From NCBI GenBank assembly GCA_050946275.1, contig JBMNUM010000007.1:35679-99678 (forward strand): a stretch of 64,000 nucleotides of DNA. Direction: 5' to 3'. Below the pieces are notes generated by a model. That model had not been told where the DNA came from, did not search any database, and was given only the letters and a program-made list of their open reading frames with translations. Both the position numbers and the translations under genes were made by a program. The DNA comes from JBMNUM01 sp050946275. GTDB taxonomy: Bacteria > Actinomycetota > Coriobacteriia > Coriobacteriales > CADBOM01. This document shows positions 50,253 through 58,793 of the stretch, piece by piece; the first letter of the stretch is position 1, and every line of letters begins with the position of its first letter.

Positions 50253-51794
50253 GTGACCCGTAAGATTCACATATTCGACACCACGCTGCGAGACGGAGAG
50301 CAGTCGCCCGGCGCGTCTATGAACGCCGAGGAGAAACTGCGGGTCGTCTCGCAGCTCCTGCGTCTGAAGGTCGACGTCATCGAGGCCGGATTTCCCGTCT
50401 CGAGTCCGGGCGACTTCGAGTCTGTGCGTCAGATTGCGCAGACCGTCGGAGACCAGGCCATCGTGTGCGCGCTCACCCGCGCCATCACGAGCGATATCGA
50501 TTGCGCCGTCGAGGCGTTGCGCGACTGCAAGCGCCCCCGTATCCACACGGGCATCGGTGTCTCGCAAAGCCATCTGCGTGACAAGCTGCACATCACCGAG
50601 GACGAGGCCGTCGAGCGGGCGGTCGCGGCCGTGCGCCATGCGCGGCGGTTTTGCGACGATGTCGAGTTCTACGCGGAGGATGCCGGCCGCTCCGACTACG
50701 ACTTCCTCGTGCGCATCATCGGGGAGGCCATCAAGGCCGGGGCGACGGTCGTCAACATTCCAGAAACGACGGGATACTCCATGCCCGATGAGTTCGGCCG
50801 TCGCATCGCATATCTCATGGAGCATGTCGACGGCATCGAGGACACGGTCGTCTCGGTGCATTGCCATAACGACCTGGGCATGGCCACCGCCCTCGCTCTG
50901 GCGGGCGTTGCAAACGGCGCGACCCAGATAGAGTGCACCATCAACGGCATCGGCGAGCGCGCGGGCAACACCGCCCTCGAGGAAGTCGTCATGGCCATGC
51001 GAGTGCATGGCGACGAGCTAGATGCGCATACCGATATCGAGGTTTCAGAGCTGATGCGCGCCAGCAGGCTCGTCTCGTCGATAACCGGCATCGCCGTGCA
51101 GCCGAACAAGGCCATTGTGGGGGACAACGCCTTCGCGCATTCATCCGGCATCCACCAGGACGGCATCATCAAGGAGCCCTCGACCTACGAGATCATGGAT
51201 CCGGCCGAGGTCGGCGTCGGCAGCGGGTCGATTATCCTGACCGCGCGTTCCGGACGTGCGGCTCTCAACGAACGGCTGCGCGCTCTTGGCTACGAATACG
51301 CCGGCGAGGAGCTCAACCGCATCTACGAGGCGTTTCTCGCCGTGGCGGATAAGAAGCGGGAGGTCTACGATGCCGACCTCGACGCTCTGGTCGCAGACCT
51401 CGACCGTGTGCAGACCTCGATCTACTCGCTGAAGGTGCTGCAGGTGTCCTGCGGCTCGCCGCTCGTCGCCACGGCAACCGTGACGCTGATCGACCGCAGC
51501 GGGTACGAGTACACCGATGTGGCATACGGAACGGGTCCGATCGACGCCACGTACAAGGTGATCGACAAGATAGTCCATGTGAAGAACGACCTTGCCATGT
51601 TCACGGTCCAATCCATCTCGCGCGGCATCGACGCGCTCGGTGTCGTGACCGTGCGCATCAAGTCATCCGATGGAGGCACCTTCTCGGGCCGTGCGGCCGA
51701 CGGCGATATCATCGTGGCCTCCGCAAAGGCCTACCTCGATGCGCTGAACCGGCTTCTGGCATCGGTTCGCGGCGAGGAGATAGAGATCGGGTAG
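50253..51794 (+). CDS. leuA: 2-isopropylmalate synthase
   Basis: 513 residues. DTTLRDGEQSPGASM (metal Asp), VHCHNDLGMATALALAG (HxH metal ligands), NGIGERAGNTALEEVVM, and the HSSGIHQDGI subdomain are diagnostic; the C-terminal LeuA regulatory domain (VLQVSCGSPLVATATVTLID) carries leucine feedback. It makes 2-isopropylmalate from ketoisovalerate and acetyl-CoA. HSSGIHQDG and the regulatory domain favour LeuA over homocitrate synthase. Start GTG. leuB/C/D are not here. Confidence 0.92.
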   Translation: MTRKIHIFDTTLRDGEQSPGASMNAEEKLRVVSQLLRLKVDVIEAGFPVSSPGDFESVRQIAQTVGDQAIVCALTRAITSDIDCAVEALRDCKRPRIHTGIGVSQSHLRDKLHITEDEAVERAVAAVRHARRFCDDVEFYAEDAGRSDYDFLVRIIGEAIKAGATVVNIPETTGYSMPDEFGRRIAYLMEHVDGIEDTVVSVHCHNDLGMATALALAGVANGATQIECTINGIGERAGNTALEEVVMAMRVHGDELDAHTDIEVSELMRASRLVSSITGIAVQPNKAIVGDNAFAHSSGIHQDGIIKEPSTYEIMDPAEVGVGSGSIILTARSGRAALNERLRALGYEYAGEELNRIYEAFLAVADKKREVYDADLDALVADLDRVQTSIYSLKVLQVSCGSPLVATATVTLIDRSGYEYTDVAYGTGPIDATYKVIDKIVHVKNDLAMFTVQSISRGIDALGVVTVRIKSSDGGTFSGRAADGDIIVASAKAYLDALNRLLASVRGEEIEIG

Positions 51795-51795
51795 G

Positions 51796-51823
51796 GTTCC
51801 GCCGTTTTTCCAAACGGCGGAAC
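51796..51823. terminator. Terminator between convergent leuA and hypE
   Basis: A perfect 12-bp stem GTTCCGCCGTTT/AAACGGCGGAAC with tetraloop TTCC. It lies 2 bp after leuA; the A/T-ended stem could work from both sides. Confidence 0.85.
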
Positions 51824-51836
51824 GGGCCGACGCTGC

Positions 51837-51936
51837 GAAGCCATCTGCTGGCACGCTAGCCGCTTTCGAGCTTTCCCTCACGTACATTCGTACGCTCGGC
51901 CGCTCGACGCGGCTATCGCACTCAGCAGCTGGCTTC
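51837..51936. repeat. Imperfect 100-bp palindrome between convergent genes
   Basis: GAAGCCATCTGCTG (51837-51850) pairs with CAGCAGCTGGCTTC (51923-51936), one mismatch. Further in, CGCTAGCCGCTTTCGAG and CTCGACGCGGCTATCG pair imperfectly around a central CGTAC-ATTC-GTACG. It occupies most of the leuA/hypE gap beyond the terminator. Confidence 0.7.
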
Positions 51937-51991
51937 CCGCTGTCTCTGCGAACGATGCTCCGGCCGAAGGGACGATTCCCATTCGTCCTGT

Positions 51992-53011
51992 CTAGCAGAT
52001 TCTTGGAAGCTGCTCTCCTGCCAGCTCGTCCATGATGCGGGTTGCGCCGAGTGCGGTGCGGACGGTGACGAGGGGGCCGATGGGTCCCGTCTCGACGACT
52101 TCGCCTATGATGGCAGCCTGTTCCCCATAGGCGCTCGACCGCATGGCCTTCAGCGCCGCTTCTGCCTCATCGGGCGGAACCACCGCCACGACCTTGCCTT
52201 CGTTCGCCACTTGGAACACGTCGTAGCCGAGCATGTCACAGCATCCACGGACCCGCTCGTCAACCGGCACGGCATCCTCGACGACCTCGATCGAGACGCG
52301 CGACTGCCGAGCGAACTCGTTGAGCGTGGCGGCGATTCCCCCTCGTGTGGGGTCGCGGAAGCAGCGCGTGCCCGGTGCCGCATCGAGCACCGCGGCCATC
52401 AGATGGTTGAGCGGAGCGCAATCGGAGGCGATGTCGGACGCGAAGCGCAGCCCCTCCCGTTGCGAGACGAGCGCTATGCCATGATCTCCTATCGTGCCCG
52501 AGAGCAAGATGGTATCCCCGGGTTGGCAGCGCGTGCCCGAGAGCAGCCTGCCTGCCGGGATGAACCCCACGCCGGCCGTGCTGATGAAGAGGCCGTCGCA
52601 CCCGCCGCGCTCGACGACCTTGGTGTCGCCCGTGACGATCGAGACGTCTGCCTCGCGTGCGGCATCGGCCATCGAAGCGCATATGCGGCGGAGCTCGTCG
52701 ACGGGGAGACCCTCTTCGATGATGAATGCGCATGAGAGATAGCGCACGTCGGCGCCGGAGGTTGCGACATCGTTGACAGTGCCGCACACGGCGAGCCGCC
52801 CGATGCCCCCGCCTGGGAAGAACCGTGGGCTCACCGTGAACGTGTCGGTCGAGAAGGCGAGCCGCATCCCCTCGGGGAGGGAGGTGCGATCGGAGACGAA
52901 GGAATCATCCCCCCGACCATCTCCGCCGCCGAAGGCGTCGAGGAAGACCTCGTCGATGAGCTCGCGCATCATCGCTCCTCCGCCTCCGTGTGCCATGAGT
53001 ATCCGATCCAT
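51992..53011 (-). CDS. hypE: Hydrogenase expression/formation protein HypE
   Basis: 339 residues. MDRILMAHGGGGAMMREL start, FSTDTFTVSPRFFPGGGIGR, DTKVVERGGCDGLFISTAGVG, and the essential C-terminal PRIC tail whose cysteine becomes the thiocyanate carrier. HypE dehydrates HypF-made carbamoyl to cyanide for the Fe site. The ATG overlaps the hypD stop by one base (TGATG). Upstream in-frame residues would overlap hypD and are not used. Confidence 0.95.
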   Translation of the reverse strand: MDRILMAHGGGGAMMRELIDEVFLDAFGGGDGRGDDSFVSDRTSLPEGMRLAFSTDTFTVSPRFFPGGGIGRLAVCGTVNDVATSGADVRYLSCAFIIEEGLPVDELRRICASMADAAREADVSIVTGDTKVVERGGCDGLFISTAGVGFIPAGRLLSGTRCQPGDTILLSGTIGDHGIALVSQREGLRFASDIASDCAPLNHLMAAVLDAAPGTRCFRDPTRGGIAATLNEFARQSRVSIEVVEDAVPVDERVRGCCDMLGYDVFQVANEGKVVAVVPPDEAEAALKAMRSSAYGEQAAIIGEVVETGPIGPLVTVRTALGATRIMDELAGEQLPRIC

Positions 53012-54135
53012 CAGAGACCGCCTTTCCGTGGAATCGCGTAGCGATGATATGCGGCGCAGCTTCCCTCGGATGAGACCATGCAGGGCCCGACGGGGTGCTC
53101 TGGCGTGCAGGCGCTTCCCATGAGGGGGCATTCCGCCGGGGAGATGGATCCCCGGAGCACTTCCGCGCATCGGCAGCCCGCGGGCTCGACGCTCGGCTCG
53201 ACCTCAGGGGTGAATCTCCTCATCGCGTCGAGATCACGATGCTCTTCACGCACTTCGTATCCCGAATCTGGAATGCGGCCGAATCCACGCCAGTCGGCAT
53301 CTACCCGCTCGAACACCTCGTCGATCGCATCGCGTGCCGCTGGATTGCCCTCCGGCTGGACGCCCCGCGCGTAGGCGATCTCGATTCGGGGCTCGCCCTC
53401 CGCTATCTGGCGCAGGATCATCGCTATGCCCTGCAACAGGTCCACGGTCTCGAATCCGGTGATCACGCCGGGTATCCCGTGGCGCGCCGGCAGGAACTCG
53501 TACGGCCCTGCCCCGATGATCGTGGAGACATGCCCGGGCAGCATGAGGGCGTCGATGACGATCCGGTCGTCGTCTGCAAGGGCCTCGAGAACGGGCGGCA
53601 CCGCCTTATGCGCGCAGTAGACGCTGAAGTTCGATATCCTCGCGATGCGGGCGCGTTTGATGGCGATGGCCGTGGCTGGAGCCGTCGTCTCGAATCCGAT
53701 GCCGGCGAAGACGATCTGCCTCTCCGGGTTCTCCCGCGCGAGCGCGAGTGCATCGAGCGGGGAGTAGACGACCTCGATGCTCGCGCCCTGCGCCCTGAGC
53801 TGCTGGAGCGATGTGGATGACCCCGGCACGCGGATCATGTCGCCGAAGGTGGCGAGCGTCACGCTGCCCATGCGCGCGAGGGCGATGATAGCGTCGATAT
53901 CGTGCTGCGGGGTGACGCAGACCGGGCATCCCGGTCCCGACGAGAGGTGGATGGAGTCCGGCAGCACCGAACGCAGGCCCGAGCGCGCGATGGCCATGGT
54001 ATGCGTCCCGCACACCTCCATGATGCGCACGTCGCGGCCGATGCGGCCTGCAAGCGTCTCGATTGTCTCGAGCAGTTTGCGGGCGATGGTGGAATCGTCG
54101 AAGGAGGAGAGGAAGTCGGGGCGGGCCATGCTCAT
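53011..54135 (-). CDS. hypD: Hydrogenase maturation protein HypD
   Basis: 374 residues. EVCGTHTMAIARSGLRSVLP, SGPGCPVCVTP (redox Cys pair), GIGFETTAPATA, and the C-terminal Fe-S cysteines (GCRCAEVLRG, CPLMGSACTP, CMVSSEGSC). HypD with HypC holds the Fe(CN)2CO unit during assembly. Start overlaps the hypC stop (ATGA). Confidence 0.95.
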   Translation of the reverse strand: MSMARPDFLSSFDDSTIARKLLETIETLAGRIGRDVRIMEVCGTHTMAIARSGLRSVLPDSIHLSSGPGCPVCVTPQHDIDAIIALARMGSVTLATFGDMIRVPGSSTSLQQLRAQGASIEVVYSPLDALALARENPERQIVFAGIGFETTAPATAIAIKRARIARISNFSVYCAHKAVPPVLEALADDDRIVIDALMLPGHVSTIIGAGPYEFLPARHGIPGVITGFETVDLLQGIAMILRQIAEGEPRIEIAYARGVQPEGNPAARDAIDEVFERVDADWRGFGRIPDSGYEVREEHRDLDAMRRFTPEVEPSVEPAGCRCAEVLRGSISPAECPLMGSACTPEHPVGPCMVSSEGSCAAYHRYAIPRKGGL

Positions 54136-54365
54136 CGCCCTCCCTCGGCAAGCCCGATCAGTTCCTGCACGAGCGAGAGCGTCTCGGCTGCATCCTCGGG
54201 GGAGATGATCTCGATGGCGAAGCCGGCGTGGACGAGAACGAAGTCGCCGACGCGCGCGGCGGGGAGCAGGTCGACCGACACCTCGCGCCGGGCGCCCATC
54301 AGGTCGACGGCGGCCATGCCGCGTCCATCAAGCTCCTCGATTCTTCCCGGCACCGCCAGGCACAT
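54132..54365 (-). CDS. hypC: Hydrogenase maturation chaperone HypC
   Basis: 77 residues starting MCLAVPGRIEEL; Cys2 is the residue that binds iron after Met removal. I chose ATG 54365 over the GTG two codons earlier because only this leaves Cys at position 2, and GAGGAGG sits 8 nt upstream. OB-fold features VDLMGARREVSVDLLPAA and GDFVLVHAGFAIEII are typical. Confidence 0.95.
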   Translation of the reverse strand: MCLAVPGRIEELDGRGMAAVDLMGARREVSVDLLPAARVGDFVLVHAGFAIEIISPEDAAETLSLVQELIGLAEGGR

Positions 54366-54448
54366 CTTCACCGCCTCCTCTTGTTCTCATGTCCATAGTA
54401 TGACAGCTGGCCGAAGCGGGTTTAAGCCCGATGAGCCGATAGCGGCGG

Positions 54449-56887
54449 TTATCGACGATTCATGCTCGCGGCAGCGACGACAGCCTGGCCGTAGGAGATG
54501 CACCCGTCGTTGGGCGGGAGCTGGATGTGCTCGAGGACGGTGAAACCGGCAAGTCCGAGCCCGTGCGCGATCCGAGCGCGCAGGAAGCGGTTGGCGAACA
54601 CGCCACCGGAGAGGGCGACCGTGCGCAGGCCGGTCGTTTCCCGGACGCGGCAGCACGTCTCGACGAGCGCGTCGGCCAGCGCCTCGTGGAACCAGCGCGA
54701 GAGAGTGCCCGTGGGAATGCCCGCTCCCAAGCCGTCGAGCATCGCACCGACGACAGGCTGCGGATCAAGCTCGATAGCATGGGCTGGAGCGTTTTCCGGG
54801 AGAACGTTCCAATCTTCCGCTCGCAGGGCGAAGCTGCAGGGAGGTGCTCCCTCGTCGGGTTCGCGGCCAGCGCCGTCCCGGCAGATCGCGGCCTCGAGCT
54901 GCATGGGCGCCTCGTCGCCGTACGTCGGTTGCGTGCATATGCCGAGCAACCCGCTCATCGCGTCGAACAACCTGCCGGCCGAGGAGGTTTCGATGCAGCC
55001 GGCTCCCGTTGCGAGCAGCTCGTCGAGCGCGCGGGCGGTGTCGTCGCCAAGCTCGGCGAGCATGCGTGCGGCGGCGGGATGATCGAGGAGCCCGCATCTC
55101 GCGAGGAGACCATAGGCTTGGCGCAGCGGTTGGCGGATGGCGCTCTCGCCTCCGATGAGGGGGAACGTCGCGAGATGGGCGACGCGCTTGCATTCTCGCG
55201 CGGTCGCCACGAGCACCTCGCCTCCCCAGACCGTGCCGTCGGTTCCATAGCCCGTGCCGTCGAGCGCGATGCCGATCACGCGCTCGTCCGCATCCGTCAG
55301 CGTGCCGGCCGCGAGGTGCTCTCCGATGACGGCGGCGATATGCGCGTGATGGTGCTGCACTCCCGTGAGCCGCTCGAAGCGGCTTGCATTGGCGAGAGCC
55401 CATTTCGTCGCGAGGTAACCGGGATGCAGGTCATGGGCGGCGACGGCCGGATGGATGTCGAAGAGACGTTCGTAGAGGGAGAGCGTCTCCATCCAGTGGG
55501 CGAGCGATTCCGCGTGCTCCAGGTCGCCGAGATGCTGGGAGACGATGGCCTCGTCCGACCGGGCGGCTGCGAGTGCGAACGTGCCCTTCTGCTCGGCTCC
55601 CACCGCGAGAATCGCGGGCCGGTCGTCCCCGAAGCGGGGGAAGGGCAGCGGTTCGGGCGCGTAGCCACGGGCACGTCGCGCGAACTGGACGTGCCCGTCG
55701 ACGACGCGCAGGACAGAATCGTCGTAGCGCGAGAGGATCTCGCGATCGTTGTCGAGGAAGGCATCCGCGATGCTGCCCAGGCGAGCATGCGCTTCGGGTG
55801 GATTGGCGGCGATGGGCTCGTCCGACAGGTTTCCCGACGTCATGACAAGAGGACCGCCGAACGTTCTTGCGAGCAGGTGCTGCAGGGGAGTGGCGGGGAG
55901 CATGATGCCGACCTCGGCGAGGCCGAGACACACGCTGGGCGCAAGCAGGCCGGCATCTGGGTCGCGCCGCCTCTCGAGCAGGACGATTGGCGCCGCTGGG
56001 CTCTCGAGGAGCTCTTGCTCGCGTGCGCTGACGAAGGCAATCTCGCTGGCTGATCCGGTGTCGCGAGCCATTATGGCGAAGGGCTTGCCGAGGCGGTTCT
56101 TGCGGCGCCTCAGCTCACCGACCGCCGTCTCGTTGCCCGCATCGCATGCGAGATGGTATCCGCCAAGACCCTTCACGGCGACGATCTTGCCGGCGCGCAA
56201 CAGCTCGCATGTGCGCGAGATGATGGCATCCGAGACCGCACGGCGCTCGTCTAACGTTGCGCCTTCGACGACCAGCGTCTTTCCTCCTGACAACGAGAGC
56301 GATAAGCTCGGCCCGCACATGAAGCAGGCATCCGGCTGGGCATGGAAGCGCCGGTCGGATTCGTCGGCGTACTCGGCGGCGCAGTCCGGGCACATCTCGA
56401 ACTCCCGCATCGACGTGCGCGGCCGGTCGTATGGCAGGCCGTCGATGATGGTGAACCGGGGTCCGCAGCTCGTGCAGTTGATGAAGGGGTAGTGATATCG
56501 CCGGCTCTCGGGGTCGAGCAGCTCTCCGAGACAATCGGGGCATGTGGCAAGGTCGGCGCTGATGTGGGTTGAAAACCCGGCAAAGGGGCCTGACCCCCTC
56601 GCTGGACTCTCGCGATGGGAGGGGAGTATCTCGAAGTCCGCGCAGCCTTGCGGAGCCGTGTCCTCGACGACGACGCTCTCCACGCGTGATGCCGCCGGGG
56701 CATCGGCCTCGAGGTCGATAAGGAAGGAGGCGACGAGCGCCTCGTCGCCCTCGGCGTGCAGCTCGACTCCATCGCCTGCGTTTCGCACCCAGCCGGCGAC
56801 GAGGTTGCGCCGCGCGGCCCGCAGCACATGCGGCCGGAAGCCCACGCCCTGCACCCGGCCGGTGATATGGACATCGATGGACCTCAT
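54449..56887 (-). CDS. hypF: Carbamoyltransferase HypF
   Basis: 812 residues. Acylphosphatase domain (VHITGRVQGVGFRPHVLR), two zinc fingers (CPDCLGELLDPESRRYHYPF with CTSCGPRFT; CPDCAAEY with CFMCGPS), YrdC domain (VAVKGLGGYHLACDA), and a Kae1-like carbamoyltransferase domain (VQHHHAHIAAVIGEH, IALDGTGYGTDG, VALSGGVFANRFL). It makes the carbamoyl group for cyanide ligands. Complete, with the family's normal length. It precedes hypC by 83 bp. Confidence 0.95.
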   Translation of the reverse strand: MRSIDVHITGRVQGVGFRPHVLRAARRNLVAGWVRNAGDGVELHAEGDEALVASFLIDLEADAPAASRVESVVVEDTAPQGCADFEILPSHRESPARGSGPFAGFSTHISADLATCPDCLGELLDPESRRYHYPFINCTSCGPRFTIIDGLPYDRPRTSMREFEMCPDCAAEYADESDRRFHAQPDACFMCGPSLSLSLSGGKTLVVEGATLDERRAVSDAIISRTCELLRAGKIVAVKGLGGYHLACDAGNETAVGELRRRKNRLGKPFAIMARDTGSASEIAFVSAREQELLESPAAPIVLLERRRDPDAGLLAPSVCLGLAEVGIMLPATPLQHLLARTFGGPLVMTSGNLSDEPIAANPPEAHARLGSIADAFLDNDREILSRYDDSVLRVVDGHVQFARRARGYAPEPLPFPRFGDDRPAILAVGAEQKGTFALAAARSDEAIVSQHLGDLEHAESLAHWMETLSLYERLFDIHPAVAAHDLHPGYLATKWALANASRFERLTGVQHHHAHIAAVIGEHLAAGTLTDADERVIGIALDGTGYGTDGTVWGGEVLVATARECKRVAHLATFPLIGGESAIRQPLRQAYGLLARCGLLDHPAAARMLAELGDDTARALDELLATGAGCIETSSAGRLFDAMSGLLGICTQPTYGDEAPMQLEAAICRDGAGREPDEGAPPCSFALRAEDWNVLPENAPAHAIELDPQPVVGAMLDGLGAGIPTGTLSRWFHEALADALVETCCRVRETTGLRTVALSGGVFANRFLRARIAHGLGLAGFTVLEHIQLPPNDGCISYGQAVVAAASMNRR

Positions 56888-56932
56888 GGAACGCAGCCAG
56901 GCTCGGATCTCGTCGCGGATGAGGCGGCGAGC

Positions 56933-57178
56933 CTACACGAGCTCGACCGACACGCTGTCAGCCTCGTCGACGATCGCCGCGGAGGCCTCGCCCAAGATGG
57001 CCCGCGCCTCGTCGAGGAGCCTCTGCACATCGTGGAGCCTGCCAGCGACTTCGGTTTGGGCACCGTGCTCGGCGAGATGGTAGAGGCGATGCGTCCAGGT
57101 GCGGCTGAGGCCGAGCGCCTCGTCGATCTGGATGATGGAAGCCTCGAGCTGGTTCGTGTTGACTCCGTTCGTGCACAT
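56933..57178 (-). CDS. Small conserved-looking protein in the hyp operon, unknown function
   Basis: 81 residues, starting MCTNGVNTNQ, then a mostly helical chain (LEASIIQIDEALGLSRTWTH, YHLAEHGAQTEVAGRLHDVQ, LLDEARAILGEAS). GGGAGGAGG lies at good distance before the ATG. Genes on both sides (trxA, 65 bp; hypF, 45 bp) have the same direction, so it is very likely translated from the trxA-hyp transcript. Like HypC it begins Met-Cys. No family recognised. Confidence 0.7.
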   Translation of the reverse strand: MCTNGVNTNQLEASIIQIDEALGLSRTWTHRLYHLAEHGAQTEVAGRLHDVQRLLDEARAILGEASAAIVDEADSVSVELV

Positions 57179-57243
57179 GGCGTCCTCCTCCCGCGCGATG
57201 AGCTGGAGATGGCAGCCATCCCCAGCTCGCCTCGGCTTGTGTT

Positions 57244-57561
57244 CTAGTATCTCTTGAGGAACATGTCGAGCGTGACCTTCGACAGGGCGCCCATGGCGGA
57301 CTCGACGATTTCGCCGTCCTTGAAGATGAGCGTGGTCGGGACGGCCTGGATGCCGAAGCGCATGGCCAGCTCTCGGCTCTCGTCGATGTCGACCGACACG
57401 CACAGCGCCTTGTCCGCGTTCTCCTCCGAGAACTGCTCGAAGACGGGTTTGAACATCTGGCATGGTCCGCACCACACGGCGCTGAAGTCGACGAACACGA
57501 CCTTGTCGGAACCCTTGACCACCGCATCGAAATCAGCGGTCGTGACATGCTGCACTGCCAT
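57244..57561 (-). CDS. trxA: Thioredoxin
   Basis: 105 residues, active site VDFSAVWCGPCQMFKPVF, with the cis-proline loop GIQAVPTTLIFKDGE. It is a dithiol oxidoreductase. It heads the minus-strand hyp cluster and could keep Hyp cysteines or hydrogenase precursors reduced (inference). AATGGAGAT precedes ATG 57561; divergent from the next gene. Confidence 0.93.
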   Translation of the reverse strand: MAVQHVTTADFDAVVKGSDKVVFVDFSAVWCGPCQMFKPVFEQFSEENADKALCVSVDIDESRELAMRFGIQAVPTTLIFKDGEIVESAMGALSKVTLDMFLKRY

Positions 57562-57665
57562 GGCGTATCTCCATTCTCGCTCGGAATCAGGGCATGGGAA
57601 CATGGTACCGCAAAGGCTGCTATCATCTGACTCGTCAACACAATCGGAGGAGCAGGAGCCGCAAC

Positions 57666-58211
57666 ATGGACGCGAGCGTCCCCGGCGCATATGACGAGTT
57701 CGAGAGCAAGAAGCACCGCTCGATCGACGACTACGAGCTGGCGCGCAGGGTGACGGCGTTTCGGAACGAGGCCCTCGAGCCCTTCGCATCCTATACGGCT
57801 GGGGACCCTTTCGCGCAGTCAGTCATCGTGTTCGGGAAGCCCGTTCCCGGCGACGACCCGCTCGACGATTCCGTCATCGGGGCCCTTGCGAAGGCGCTCG
57901 AGTCGATGGGATATCGAAAGGACTCCCTTTTCGCGATCTCTCTCGATAACGGCGTGATACCCGAAACCGAGCTCGAGCATCGAAGGTTGACGCTTCGGCC
58001 CCTGATCGAGCTCGTCGACCCCGTCGCGGTCATCGCAGTGGACGCGACTGCCTCGGATGCCGTGCGCGCGGCGTTCGGCCTGCCCGGCGCAGGCGAGGGC
58101 CACGTGCGCGCTCTCGGCCGCTCCATCGTGATGCTGGATGATTTCAGGGCCGCACTCGAAAACGACGCGATGAAGCGCGATGCCTGGATGCTGCTCCGGC
58201 AGCTGAAATAA
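57666..58211 (+). CDS. Degenerate uracil-DNA-glycosylase-superfamily-like protein
   Basis: 181 residues. The order of segments resembles family 4 UDGs: VIVFGKPVPGDDPLDDSVIG in place of the GExPG loop, TLRPLIELVDPVAVIAVDAT matching the RPLIELIxPKVIVxLG strand, and a final KRDAWMLLRQLK as in the KRxxWxDLxxLK end. But there are no cysteines at all, so the [4Fe-4S] site is gone, and the catalytic loops are not conserved. A non-enzymatic or different activity is likely. Start ATG 57666 after GGAGCAGGAG. Confidence 0.55.
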   Translation: MDASVPGAYDEFESKKHRSIDDYELARRVTAFRNEALEPFASYTAGDPFAQSVIVFGKPVPGDDPLDDSVIGALAKALESMGYRKDSLFAISLDNGVIPETELEHRRLTLRPLIELVDPVAVIAVDATASDAVRAAFGLPGAGEGHVRALGRSIVMLDDFRAALENDAMKRDAWMLLRQLK

Positions 58212-58262
58212 GTAAGTCAGAAGGAGATAGTCCGGATTCGACTCACCGGCAGCGGGCGCCGA

Positions 58263-58451
58263 TTACTCCTCGTCGATGTCCTCGATTGCCCCCATCGGGC
58301 ACTCGTCCATGCAGTCCCCGCAGGCGACGCATGCGTCCTCGTCGACGATGGCGACGAAGTCGCCTGCGAAGTCGAGAACCCCGTTGGGGCACACTTCGAT
58401 GCAGCTCCCGCAAACCGAGCATTCATCTGCGTTGATGACTGGCCGCGACAT
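58263..58451 (-). CDS. 2[4Fe-4S] ferredoxin
   Basis: 62 residues with two clusters: CSVCGSCIEVCP and CVACGDCMDECP, plus an acidic IEDIDEE end. A low-potential electron carrier typical of clostridial-type metabolism. GGGGGGATCG precedes ATG 58451; longer in-frame starts add non-homologous sequence. It is convergent with the UDG-like gene. Confidence 0.92.
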   Translation of the reverse strand: MSRPVINADECSVCGSCIEVCPNGVLDFAGDFVAIVDEDACVACGDCMDECPMGAIEDIDEE

Positions 58452-58570
58452 CGATCCCCCCGTCCTCGCAACTCTACCCCTGACGTGGAATATAGACATC
58501 TCGTGCAGAATAATCAATAGCCGGCGGGAAAATGGGTTATCGCCAAATGCCATCCCGTTCCGTCGCGAAT

Positions 58571-58599
58571 GAGTCGATGATGACGGTCATCCTTGACTC
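58571..58599. promoter_or_regulatory. Dyad with outer arms, candidate operator (copy 2)
   Basis: GATGAC-G-GTCATC (perfect 6-1-6, centre 58585) is nested in GAGTC...GACTC with the same centre, giving a 29-bp dyad. The left half matches copy 1 at 3647 (shared GAGTCGATNATGACNGTCAT). It lies in the 342-bp gap between the divergent ferredoxin and rpsB genes. Apart from this, the rpsB promoter and leader, I see nothing else in the gap. Confidence 0.5.
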
Positions 58600-58632
58600 G
58601 TTGCCGCATAACTGCCGGTTACGGCATGCTTG

Positions 58633-58662
58633 TTGCGCCCACATCGCCCGCGCGGTTACAAT
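58633..58662 (+). promoter_or_regulatory. Candidate rpsB promoter
   Basis: TTGCGC (58633) and TACAAT (58657) with an 18-bp spacer. It would leave a leader of about 125 nt before rpsB, long enough for S2 autoregulation, though no known leader motif is recognised. Confidence 0.45.
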
Positions 58663-58793
58663 TCAACGGTTCGTATAAATCTGCATGTCCGTGGACTTCG
58701 GTCGCTAGTGGCCCGCACATCGCCGGGAGGTGGTGCAAGCGGGTTGCGATCAGGGGGATGAAGCGGGCAGAAGCCTAACAAATGGAGGTAGAA

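Noticed and set aside
51992..53170. Longer HypE start at 53170
   Set aside because: The extra 53 residues overlap hypD and have no HypE-like sequence; ATG 53011 gives the family N-terminus and the TGATG coupling.
17844..57561. Hydrogenase structural genes within the window
   Set aside because: I looked for large-subunit RxCxxC/DPCxxC and small-subunit cysteine motifs beside the tat and hyp genes and saw none; only maturation genes are present.
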